Of a DNA stretch of 64,000 bases, positions 14,978-22,429 are shown in pieces. Positions within the stretch are counted from its first letter, which is position 1. Every line of letters begins with the position of its first letter. This stretch comes from Micromonospora_J zhanjiangensis (GTDB taxonomy: Bacteria; Actinomycetota; Actinomycetes; Mycobacteriales; Micromonosporaceae): the NCBI RefSeq assembly GCF_042650605.1, contig NZ_JBHSBN010000019.1, positions 67,007 through 131,006 on the forward strand, in the 5' to 3' direction. Below the pieces are notes generated by a model that worked only from the letters and a program-made list of their open reading frames with translations, had not been told where the DNA came from and did not search any database. Position numbers and translations under genes: made by a program.

Positions 14978-16561
14978 ATGAACGTCAAGCACCTGGGATC
15001 CGCCGTGCGCGGCGGGCTCGTCGCGCTGCTCGCGACCGCGACGGTCGCGGCCGTACCGGTCGCGGCGTCCGCCGAACCCACCCCCACCGCGGACCTCAAC
15101 CTCTCCGTCTCCGGCGAGCGGGTGGTGAAGAACGCGGCGTACAAGCAGTTCCGGGTCCGGCTGTCGAACGAGGGCCCGAACAAGGCCGAGGCCGTCCGGA
15201 TCACCGTCGACGCCAGCAACATCAAGGGTGACGTCCTCCAGTTCGGACTGCCGTCCGGCCCGGACTGCCGGACCGAGGGTGGCACCCCCAACCACCCGAC
15301 CAAGTCGAGCTGCGTGATCGGCGACCTGGCCGACGGCGCCACCGACACCAGCTTCCCCGCGCTGATCGCCACGACCGCCAAGAAGAAGGGCGACGCCGGC
15401 TCGTTCACCGTCACCGTCTCCTCGGCCACCGCCGACCCGGACACCGGCAACAACACCACGACGGTCCACGTGCAGGCGGCGCCGGCCGGCTACGACCTGG
15501 CGGTCGTCGCCCGGGACGTGTACGCCAACTACGCGACCAACAAGCCGGTCGCCCCCGGTGGCACCGGCGAACTGCAGTGGGCGCTGTACAACGAGGGCAG
15601 CCGGGCCGCCAAGGGCCTGGTCTACGAGATCGGGCTGCCGTACTGGGTCACCTTCGCCGACAGGCTGCCCGGGTGCACGTACGACGAGGACAACACCGTG
15701 GCGCACTGCGTCCAGCCCAAGCAGGTGCTGCGTCCCGGTGACGTCTTCCAGTCGGAGGACCCGATCCGGGTGAAGGTCGCGAAGAACGCGCCGGGACCGA
15801 TGGCGCTGACCGGTGGCGTGGTCGTCGGCTACGGCACGGCCGACATCGCGGCGGACGACCCGGCGGCGGACGCCCGGGTCGCGGCCGGCGGAGTCGTCCG
15901 GAAGGCCGACGCCGCGACCAGGAAGAAGGCCGAGGCCGACCCGACCGACAACTACGCCGGGTTCTCCGTGTTCGCCGCCGCCAACCCGGTCGACCTGGCG
16001 ATCACCGCCAAGCCGGCCGCCGGCGCCGTCGGTGACGTGGTCACGGTCACCTTCACCGCCACCAACAACGGTCCGGCCAGCGGCGCGGCGGGCATCACCG
16101 TCAAGGCGCCGGCCGGCACCCGGGTGGTGAACCCCGGTCCGGACGGGTACCCGTACTGCCAGGACAAGGACGGCAACCCGAACGTCACCGAGGCCACCGA
16201 GCTGCGGTGCTCGTTCGAGAGCGAGTTCGAGCCCGGGGTGACGTTCGACTTCCCGCTGCGGTTCCGGGTGGTCTCGGCGCCGGTCACCGACGGGACGATC
16301 GAGATCTTCAACGGACTGAAGAACGCCGACTCGAACCCGGCCAACAACGTCGCGCCCATCGTCATCACCGTCAAGGACGGGGGAAGCGGTGACGGCGGCG
16401 GCGACGGATCCGGTGGCGGCCTGCCGGTGACCGGCGTGCAGGCCGGCCTGATCGGCGGCGTGGGCCTCGGTGTCCTGCTCGTCGGCGGGGTGCTGTTCCT
16501 GCTGGCCCGCCGTCGTCGGGTGGTCCTGGTGACCCCGGACGACGAGAAGCCGACCGCCTGA
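14978..16561 (+). CDS. Sortase-anchored surface protein with DUF11/CARDB-type repeats
   Basis: A 527-residue exported protein. Residues 1-33 are a signal peptide (basic start MNVKHLGSAVR, hydrophobic core, cleavage near AASAEPT). Three immunoglobulin-like DUF11/CARDB-type modules follow (starting near ADLNLSVSGERVVKN, YDLAVVARDVYANY and VDLAITAKPAAGAVGD). After a Gly-rich linker the C terminus has a cell-wall sorting signal: LPVTG at 482-486, a hydrophobic stretch, then RRRR. A sortase would cleave within LPVTG and link the protein to peptidoglycan. The start follows AGCTCCGGGAG. No sortase gene is nearby. It is flanked by two related hairpins. Its ligand is unknown; adhesion or cell-surface spacing are possibilities. 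Confidence 0.9.
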   Translation: MNVKHLGSAVRGGLVALLATATVAAVPVAASAEPTPTADLNLSVSGERVVKNAAYKQFRVRLSNEGPNKAEAVRITVDASNIKGDVLQFGLPSGPDCRTEGGTPNHPTKSSCVIGDLADGATDTSFPALIATTAKKKGDAGSFTVTVSSATADPDTGNNTTTVHVQAAPAGYDLAVVARDVYANYATNKPVAPGGTGELQWALYNEGSRAAKGLVYEIGLPYWVTFADRLPGCTYDEDNTVAHCVQPKQVLRPGDVFQSEDPIRVKVAKNAPGPMALTGGVVVGYGTADIAADDPAADARVAAGGVVRKADAATRKKAEADPTDNYAGFSVFAAANPVDLAITAKPAAGAVGDVVTVTFTATNNGPASGAAGITVKAPAGTRVVNPGPDGYPYCQDKDGNPNVTEATELRCSFESEFEPGVTFDFPLRFRVVSAPVTDGTIEIFNGLKNADSNPANNVAPIVITVKDGGSGDGGGDGSGGGLPVTGVQAGLIGGVGLGVLLVGGVLFLLARRRRVVLVTPDDEKPTA

Positions 16562-16595
16562 CGGTCCAGGGCCGCACCGGCCCGTGCAACACATC

Positions 16596-16637
16596 ACGCC
16601 GCTGGGCGGGACGGGTCGCCGTCCCGCCCAGCGGCGT
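16596..16637 (+). terminator. 19-bp hairpin after the surface protein gene, copy 2 of the repeat
   Basis: A perfect 19-bp stem (16596-16614 with 16619-16637) closed by the loop GTCG, 35 bp after the stop codon. No T run follows, which is common for actinobacterial terminators. The core matches the shorter hairpin at 14874-14906 upstream of the same gene. Confidence 0.75.
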
Positions 16638-16692
16638 ATCGGGAGCCACCCGTGGCGTACGCCGTCCGGCCGGGCTGGCAGAGTAGGACGAC

Positions 16693-17403
16693 GTGAGCCG
16701 CACACCGCACGGCCAGCGCGCCGGCCTGGACAAGCAGCCGCACGAGGTCGCCACCATGTTCGACGGGGTGGCCGAGCGGTACGACCTGACCAACACCGTC
16801 ATCTCCTTCGGCCAGGACCGGGGTTGGCGCCGGGCCACCCGGACCGCGCTCGACCTGCGCCCCGGCGAGAAGGTGCTCGACGTCGGCGCCGGCACCGGGG
16901 TCTCCACCGCCGAGTTGGCCGTCTCCGGCGCGTACGCCGTGGGGTTGGACCTGTCGGTGGGGATGCTGATGGCCGGTCGGCGACGCCGGCCCGAGGTGCC
17001 GCTGTTGGCCGGCGACGCGCTCCGGCTGCCGTTCCCGGACGCCAGCTTCGATGCGGTGACCATCTCGCTGGCGCTGCGCAACGTGGTGGACACGGGCGCC
17101 GCGCTGCGCGAAATGGCCCGGGTCACCCGGCCCGGCGGCCGGTTGGTGGTCTGCGAGTTCAGCACCCCGGTCAACCCGCTGTTCCGGACCGTCTACCTGA
17201 CGTACCTGATGGGGTCGTTGCCCTCGGTGGCCCGGACGGTGTCCAGCAACCCGGACGCCTACGTCTATCTGGCCGAGTCGATCCGGGCCTGGCCGGACCA
17301 GGCCGGCCTGGCCGCGAAGATCGCGGAGTCCGGCTGGGGCCGGGTGGCCTGGCGCAACCTGACCGGGGGCGTCGTCGCCCTGCACCGCGCCGTCCGGGAG
17401 TGA
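16693..17403 (+). CDS. menG: Demethylmenaquinone methyltransferase (UbiE/MenG)
   Basis: A 236-residue SAM-dependent methyltransferase that methylates demethylmenaquinone, the last ring-forming step of menaquinone synthesis, at the membrane surface. UbiE/MenG signatures: MFDGVAERYDLTNTVISFGQ, the SAM-binding motif VLDVGAGTGV at 61-70, GDALRLPFPDASFDAVTISL, ALRNVVDTGAALREMARVTR and PGGRLVVCEFSTPVNPLFRT. It starts at GTG 16693. It serves the same quinone as mqnA, mqnC, the reductase at 17915 and the polyprenyl synthase after nuoN. Confidence 0.95.
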   Translation: MSRTPHGQRAGLDKQPHEVATMFDGVAERYDLTNTVISFGQDRGWRRATRTALDLRPGEKVLDVGAGTGVSTAELAVSGAYAVGLDLSVGMLMAGRRRRPEVPLLAGDALRLPFPDASFDAVTISLALRNVVDTGAALREMARVTRPGGRLVVCEFSTPVNPLFRTVYLTYLMGSLPSVARTVSSNPDAYVYLAESIRAWPDQAGLAAKIAESGWGRVAWRNLTGGVVALHRAVRE

Positions 17404-17486
17404 GCCCGCGCCGGTACCGCGTCGCCCCGGGGTGATTTTCCACCGTTCGCGGCTTGTGGCCGGCTTTGTCGGCATAGGCTCCGGCC

Positions 17487-17789
17487 ATGGCGGGGGTGGT
17501 TCGGCCCGACGGTGACCGGCCGGCGGGCGACGACAGCGGGTCGGCACGGGCCGAAGCGGCGGATCTGGTCGCCCAGATCCGGGACCTCGCCGGATCCGAC
17601 CCGGCCGGCGTTCAGCAGGTGGTGGCCGAGGTGCTGGCGGCCCTCGACCGGGCCAGCGGCGGTCGGTTGCGGGACCAACTGCCGCCCGGGACCCCGTTCG
17701 GCTCCGGATACACCCCGGCCCCGCCGCAGCGGGACGACGACACCGCCGCCGGGGCCCGGCAACGCCCGCCCGATCGGCCGGCGGAGTAG
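17487..17789 (+). CDS. Small uncharacterised protein, 100 residues
   Basis: A possible gene between menG and the flavoprotein. The middle (AEAADLVAQIRDLAGSDPAGVQQVVAEVLAALDR, residues about 22-56) is a predicted amphipathic helical pair. The ends are low-complexity and polar (Pro, Arg, Asp). There is no signal peptide or membrane segment, and no domain I recognise. An ATG with weak upstream signals starts it, and codon bias is compatible with coding. Small acidic/helical proteins of this kind can be regulators or assembly factors, but nothing visible decides this. Confidence 0.5.
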   Translation: MAGVVRPDGDRPAGDDSGSARAEAADLVAQIRDLAGSDPAGVQQVVAEVLAALDRASGGRLRDQLPPGTPFGSGYTPAPPQRDDDTAAGARQRPPDRPAE

Positions 17790-17808
17790 CCCCGGCCAGC
17801 TCACCTTG

Positions 17809-17832
17809 CCTGGTTAGGGTCGCCTAACCAGG
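17809..17832. promoter_or_regulatory. Perfect 10-bp inverted repeat upstream of the flavoprotein gene
   Basis: CCTGGTTAGG and CCTAACCAGG separated by GTCG, a perfect dyad, lie 20 bp after the small gene at 17487 and about 80 bp upstream of GTG 17915. With half-sites GGTTAGG/CCTAACC it recalls iron-regulator boxes, but the spacing does not fit IdeR/DtxR. It could be an operator or a short terminator without a T run. Confidence 0.6.
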
Positions 17833-17914
17833 TGGCACGGTAGACGCGGTCATAGACTCCACCCGAACGTGGCTTGTGAAGGAATTCACGAGCGAGTCCG
17901 GAGGGAGGCGCGGA

Positions 17915-19192
17915 GTGAGCACCGTCGAGAACGACGCCGACGTGATCGTGGTCGGCGCCGGCCCCGGTGGCTCCACCACCGCGTACCACCTGGCCCGGCA
18001 CGGGCTGCGGGTGCTGCTGCTGGAGAAGACCGAGTTCCCGCGGGAGAAGGTCTGCGGCGACGGGCTCACCCCGCGGGCCGTCAAGCAGCTGATCAAGCTC
18101 GGCATCGACACCTCGCCCGAGGCCGGTTGGCTGCGCAACAAGGGCCTGCGGGTGATCGGCGGCGGGGTACGCCTCGAACTGGACTGGCCCGACCTGGCCA
18201 GCTTCCCCAACTACGGCCTGGTCCGGACCCGGCTCGACTTCGACGACATGCTCGCCAAGCAGGCGGTGACGGCCGGCGCGGTGCTGCGTACCGGGGTGAA
18301 CGTCACCGGTCCGGTGCTGGACGACGCCGGCCGGTCGATCGGCGTACGGGCCCAGGTCGGTCCCGGCAAGGAGCCGGCGGCGTTCCACGCGCCGCTGGTG
18401 ATCGCGGCCGACGGGGTGTCCGGCCGGTTCCCGCTCGCCATGGGGCTGACCAAGCGGGAGGACCGCCCGATCGGGGTCGCGGTCCGCCGCTACTACCACT
18501 CGCCGGCCAAGCACGACGACGACTACCTGGAGTCCTGGCTCGAACTGCGCAGCAAGGAGAGCGGCGACAACCTGCTGCCCGGCTACGGCTGGATCTTCGG
18601 CATGGGCGACGGCCGGGTCAACGTCGGCCTCGGCGTGCTCAACTCGTCGTCCGCGTTCGGCAAGACCAACTACCGGCGGCTGCTGACCGACTGGCTGGCC
18701 AACACCCCGCCGGAGTGGGGGATGACCGACGAGGCCAACGCCGACGGTCCGATCCTCGGCGCGGCGCTGCCGATGGGCTTCAACCGGGTCCCGCACTACA
18801 CCAAGGGCGTCCTGCTGGTCGGCGACTCGGGCGGCATGGTCAACCCGTTCAACGGGGAGGGCATCGCCTACGCCATGGAGTCCGGCGAGCTGGCCGCCGA
18901 GGTCGCGGTGCAGGCGCTGGCCCGACCGGCCGGTGCCGACCGGGAGCGGGCGCTGGCCCACTACCCGACCGAGCTGAAGGCCCGCTACGGCGGCTACTAC
19001 CGGCTCGGCGGGATCTTCGTGAAGCTGATCGGCCGGCCGGAGATCATGCGGATCGCGACCCGGCACGGCATGCCGCACCCGACGTTGATGCGATTCGTGC
19101 TCAAGCTGCTGGCCAACCTGACCGATCCGCGCGGCGGGGACGCGATGGACCGGGTGATCAACGCAATGACCAAGGTCGCGCCGGCCGTGTGA
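17915..19192 (+). CDS. Geranylgeranyl reductase family flavoprotein (MenJ-like)
   Basis: A 425-residue FAD-dependent reductase. The dinucleotide-binding motif GAGPGG is at 14-19 (DADVIVVGAGPGGSTTAYHL), followed by FPREKVCGDGLTPRAVKQL and the second FAD motif GVLLVGDSGGMVNPFNGEGI. The family saturates isoprenoid double bonds; in mycobacteria the relative MenJ reduces one bond of the menaquinone side chain. The position between menG and nuoA, with a polyprenyl synthase after nuoN, supports a menaquinone role. GTG 17915 is chosen because GGAGGG lies 9 bases upstream; the earlier GTG 17876 has none. The C-terminal helices (KLIGRPEIMRIATRHGMPHP) suggest membrane association. Confidence 0.9.
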   Translation: MSTVENDADVIVVGAGPGGSTTAYHLARHGLRVLLLEKTEFPREKVCGDGLTPRAVKQLIKLGIDTSPEAGWLRNKGLRVIGGGVRLELDWPDLASFPNYGLVRTRLDFDDMLAKQAVTAGAVLRTGVNVTGPVLDDAGRSIGVRAQVGPGKEPAAFHAPLVIAADGVSGRFPLAMGLTKREDRPIGVAVRRYYHSPAKHDDDYLESWLELRSKESGDNLLPGYGWIFGMGDGRVNVGLGVLNSSSAFGKTNYRRLLTDWLANTPPEWGMTDEANADGPILGAALPMGFNRVPHYTKGVLLVGDSGGMVNPFNGEGIAYAMESGELAAEVAVQALARPAGADRERALAHYPTELKARYGGYYRLGGIFVKLIGRPEIMRIATRHGMPHPTLMRFVLKLLANLTDPRGGDAMDRVINAMTKVAPAV

Positions 19193-19318
19193 CGGCGGCC
19201 ACCCCAGCGGGCGGACGTCGAACGAGAACGGCACCCCGGGCGGAGCGGCCCGGAGAGCTGTTAATAGTGTGAATTTTTGTTGTCCGCCGAGGGCAGGGAA
19301 GGACGAGCAGGAGAAACC
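19193..19318 (+). promoter_or_regulatory. nuoA: Probable nuo operon promoter region
   Basis: 126 bases precede nuoA. Bases 19260-19281 are AT-rich (TTAATAGTGTGAATTTTTGT) in an otherwise G/C-rich stretch and are the best place for the operon promoter. The Shine-Dalgarno AGGAG lies just before ATG 19319. A TGTGAA half-site at 19268-19273 resembles half of a Rex box, but the other half is missing. Confidence 0.45.
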
Positions 19319-19684
19319 ATGTCGCTCTCGCCTTACGTACCCATCATTGGGCTGTTCGCGATCGCCGCGGCCTTCGCCCTGTTCTCCGTCGCGTCCGCGC
19401 GCATCGCCGGACCACGGCGTTACAACAAGGCAAAGCTCGACGCGTACGAGTGTGGCATCGAGCCCAGCCCGGAACCGGTCGGTGGCGGCCGGATCCCGAT
19501 CAAGTTCTACCTGACGGCGATGCTCTTCATCGTCTTCGACATCGAGATCATCTTCCTGTTCCCGTGGGCGGTCTCGTTCGACCTGCTGGGCGCCTTCGGC
19601 TTCGTCGAGATGGTGCTGTTCATCGCCGCGGTCTTCGTCGCGTACGCCTACGTGTGGCGGCGCGGCGGCCTGGACTGGGACTGA
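19319..19684 (+). CDS. nuoA: NADH-quinone oxidoreductase subunit A
   Basis: A 121-residue membrane subunit of complex I with three transmembrane helices (about 9-29, 60-82, 88-110). The conserved loop YECGIEPSPEPVGGGRIPIKFYL connects helices 1 and 2 at the quinone site region. The ATG lies behind AGGAGAAACC. It is the first of 14 contiguous nuo genes in canonical order; the complex couples NADH oxidation and menaquinone reduction to proton pumping. Confidence 0.97.
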   Translation: MSLSPYVPIIGLFAIAAAFALFSVASARIAGPRRYNKAKLDAYECGIEPSPEPVGGGRIPIKFYLTAMLFIVFDIEIIFLFPWAVSFDLLGAFGFVEMVLFIAAVFVAYAYVWRRGGLDWD

Positions 19685-19698
19685 GGGAGGAGTCCGGA

Positions 19699-20373
19699 AT
19701 GGGTATCGAGGAGAAACTTCCGGCCGGTGTCCTGCTCACCTCGGTCGAGAAGCTGGTCAACTGGTCGCGCAAGTCGTCGGTGTGGGGGGCCACCTTCGGA
19801 CTGGCCTGCTGCGCCATCGAGATGATGGCCGCCGGTGGCCCGCACTACGACATGGGCCGGTGGGGCATGGAGGTCTTCCGGGCCTCGCCCCGGCAGGCCG
19901 ACCTGATGATCGTCGCCGGCCGGGTCAGCCAGAAGATGGCCCCGGTGCTGCGCCAGATCTACGACCAGATGGCCGAGCCGCGCTGGGTGCTCTCGATGGG
20001 CGTCTGCGCCAGCAGCGGCGGCATGTTCAACAACTACGCGATCGTCCAGGGCGTGGACCACGTGGTGCCGGTCGACATGTACCTGCCCGGCTGCCCGCCC
20101 CGGCCGGAGATGCTGATCGACGCGATCCTGAAGCTGCGCGAGAAGATCATGCACGAGCCGCTGGGCGCCAACGGCCGCAAGATGCTGGCCGCCCGGGTCG
20201 AGCGCGGCGACGTCCCGGTCGTCCCGTACGGTTCGATGCCCTCGTCGTACCGGTCGGACAAGGCCCGCCGGGCCGAGTGGACCCGGGCGGTGGCCGAGGG
20301 CCGCGAGGAACAGTTGCGGATCGAGAACTGGATGAAGGCCCAGAACCACGTGGGTGGGGGTGTTTCCTCATGA
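19699..20373 (+). CDS. nuoB: NADH-quinone oxidoreductase subunit B
   Basis: A 224-residue subunit carrying cluster N2, the last [4Fe-4S] centre before the quinone. Ligands are the tandem C37-C38 (GLACCAIEMM), C103 (GVCASSGGMFNNYA) and C132 (YLPGCPPRPE). The ATG follows GGGAGGAG. The C-terminal arm (about 165-224) is polar and longer than in E. coli, as is usual in actinobacteria. The stop overlaps nuoC as ATGA. Confidence 0.97.
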   Translation: MGIEEKLPAGVLLTSVEKLVNWSRKSSVWGATFGLACCAIEMMAAGGPHYDMGRWGMEVFRASPRQADLMIVAGRVSQKMAPVLRQIYDQMAEPRWVLSMGVCASSGGMFNNYAIVQGVDHVVPVDMYLPGCPPRPEMLIDAILKLREKIMHEPLGANGRKMLAARVERGDVPVVPYGSMPSSYRSDKARRAEWTRAVAEGREEQLRIENWMKAQNHVGGGVSS

Positions 20374-21104
20374 CGGCGCCGAGTGAGAAGCCCGGTGGCG
20401 GCGTGCCGGCGGTGGCCCCGCCGGTCGGTGCGAACACCGGTGCGCCGGCCGAGTTCCCGCCGGCCAGCAAGGCCGGCCGGGGCATGTTCGGCGTGCACGG
20501 CTCCGGCGACACCTCCGGCTTCGGCGGGCTGGCCCGGCACCGGGTCGGCGTGGAGGACACCCCCCGGCCGTACGGCGGGTACTTCGACGAGGTCCGCGAC
20601 GCGCTGGAGGAGGCGTACCCGGCCTTCGCCGACGCCATCGAGAAGGTGGTCGTCGACCGGGACGAACTGACCCTGCACGTGCAGCCGGAGCGGATCGCCG
20701 AGGTCTGCCAGGTGATGCGGGACGACCAGTCGCTCCGCTTCGAGCTGTGCAGCTCGGTGTCCGGGGTGGACTACCTGGGCGCCGACGAGCGGCGGCTGCA
20801 CGTCACCTACCACCTGACCTCGATGACCTACCGCCGGCGAGTCCGGCTGGAGGTCGCCGTACCGGCCGAGGACCCGCGGGTGCCGAGCGTGACGGCGGTC
20901 TACCCGACCGCCGACTGGCAGGAGCGGGAGACCTACGACATGTTCGGGGTCGTCTTCGAGGGCCACCCCAACCTGACCCGGATCCTGATGCCGGACGACT
21001 GGGAGGGCCACCCGCAGCGCAAGGACTACCCGCTGGGTGGCGTGCCGGTGGAGTACAAGGGCGCCACCATCCCGCCACCCGACGAGCGGAGGAGCTACCA
21101 ATGA
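20370..21104 (+). CDS. nuoC: NADH-quinone oxidoreductase subunit C
   Basis: A 244-residue peripheral-arm subunit. Residues about 1-60 are a Pro/Gly/Ala-rich extension before the conserved 30-kDa-subunit domain, with FELCSSVSGVDYLG, YHLTSMTYRRRVRLEV, ADWQERETYDMFGVVFEGHP and LMPDDWEGHPQRKDYPLGG. The ATG overlaps the nuoB stop (ATGA), and its own stop overlaps nuoD in the same way. It is a separate protein, not the NuoCD fusion of enterobacteria. Confidence 0.96.
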   Translation: MTAPSEKPGGGVPAVAPPVGANTGAPAEFPPASKAGRGMFGVHGSGDTSGFGGLARHRVGVEDTPRPYGGYFDEVRDALEEAYPAFADAIEKVVVDRDELTLHVQPERIAEVCQVMRDDQSLRFELCSSVSGVDYLGADERRLHVTYHLTSMTYRRRVRLEVAVPAEDPRVPSVTAVYPTADWQERETYDMFGVVFEGHPNLTRILMPDDWEGHPQRKDYPLGGVPVEYKGATIPPPDERRSYQ

Positions 21105-22429
21105 CCACCACTCCCGGCTACGCGACCGAGCGCGAGACCGAGGAAGGCCGCGTCTTCACGGTCACCGGCGGCGACTGGGACACCGTCGTCGGCGCCACCG
21201 ACCCGATCAACGACGAGCGGATCATCGTCAACATGGGTCCGCAGCACCCGTCCACGCACGGCGTGCTGCGGCTGGTCCTGGAGCTCGAGGGCGAGACGGT
21301 CCGCGAGGTCCGGTCGGTGATCGGTTACCTGCACACCGGCATCGAGAAGAACCTCGAATACCGCAACTGGGTGCAGGGCTCCACCTTCGTGACCCGGATG
21401 GACTACCTCGCCCCGATCTTCAACGAGACGGCGTACTCCCTCGCGGTGGAGAAGCTGCTCGGCATCACCGACGAGATCACCGAGCGGGCCAACACCATCC
21501 GGGTGCTGATGATGGAGCTCAACCGGATTGCCTCGCACCTGGTCTGGCTGGCCACCACCGGCATGGAACTCGGCGCCATCTCGATCATGCTGTACGGCTT
21601 CCGCGAGCGCGAGTACATCCTGGACATCTTCGAGATGATCACCGGGCTGCGGATGAACATGGCGTACGTCCGGCCGGGCGGCGTCGCGCAGGACGTACCG
21701 GACGAGGCGATCGTCAAGATCCGCGAGTTCCTGAAGATGATGCCGAAGAAGCTCAAGGAGTACGAGGACCTGCTCTCCGGCCAGCCCATCTGGGTCGAGC
21801 GGACCAAGAACGTCGCGGTGCTGGACGTCACCGGCTGCGTGGCGCTGGGCGTGACCGGCCCGGTGCTGCGCTCCGCCGGCCTCGCCTGGGACCTGCGCAA
21901 GACCATGCCGTACTGCGGCTACGAGACGTACGAGTTCGACGTGCCGACCTCGAACGACGGTGACGTCTGGGGCCGGTACCAGGTCCGGCTGGCCGAGATG
22001 CGCGAGTCGCTGAAGCTCGTCGAGCAGGCGGTGGACCGGCTCCGGCCGGGTCCGGTCATGGTCGCCAACAAGAAGATCGCCTGGCCCGCGCAGCTCGCCA
22101 TCGGGGTGGACGGCATGGGCAACTCGCTGGAACACGTCGCCAAGATCATGGGTCAGTCGATGGAGTCGCTGATCCACCACTTCAAGCTGGTCACCGAGGG
22201 CTTCCGGGTCCCGCCGGGCCAGGTCTACGTGGCGATCGAGGGCCCCCGGGGCGAGCTGGGCGCGCACGCCGTCTCGGACGGTGGCACCCGGCCCTACCGG
22301 GTGCACTACCGGGAACCCAGCTTCGTCAACCTCCAGGCCCTGCCCGCGATTTCCGAGGGCGGCCTGATCGCCGACGTGATCGCCGGTGGCGCCTCGCTGG
22401 ACCCGGTGATGGGTGGGTGCGACCGATGA
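21101..22429 (+). CDS. nuoD: NADH-quinone oxidoreductase subunit D
   Basis: A 442-residue 49-kDa subunit forming the quinone pocket with NuoB. Signatures: INDERIIVNMGPQHPSTHGV, YLHTGIEKNLEYRNW, RIASHLVWLATTGMELGA, MNMAYVRPGGVAQDVPD and the C-terminal GELGAHAVSDGGTRPYR with LPAISEGGLIADVIA. The ATG lies behind GGAGG and overlaps the nuoC stop. It ends in ATGA with nuoE. Confidence 0.97.
   Translation: MTTTPGYATERETEEGRVFTVTGGDWDTVVGATDPINDERIIVNMGPQHPSTHGVLRLVLELEGETVREVRSVIGYLHTGIEKNLEYRNWVQGSTFVTRMDYLAPIFNETAYSLAVEKLLGITDEITERANTIRVLMMELNRIASHLVWLATTGMELGAISIMLYGFREREYILDIFEMITGLRMNMAYVRPGGVAQDVPDEAIVKIREFLKMMPKKLKEYEDLLSGQPIWVERTKNVAVLDVTGCVALGVTGPVLRSAGLAWDLRKTMPYCGYETYEFDVPTSNDGDVWGRYQVRLAEMRESLKLVEQAVDRLRPGPVMVANKKIAWPAQLAIGVDGMGNSLEHVAKIMGQSMESLIHHFKLVTEGFRVPPGQVYVAIEGPRGELGAHAVSDGGTRPYRVHYREPSFVNLQALPAISEGGLIADVIAGGASLDPVMGGCDR

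Noticed and set aside
14753..16705. 650-codon open frame antisense to the surface protein gene
   Set aside because: Shadow of the LPxTG protein gene. The sense frame has a signal peptide, repeats and a sorting signal.
17809..17832. IdeR/DtxR iron box
   Set aside because: The half-sites share GGTTAG/CTAACC, but the central spacing is six bases instead of one.
19268..19283. Possible Rex redox-repressor site before nuoA
   Set aside because: Only the TGTGAA half matches; the TTCACA half is absent, so I do not call it an operator.
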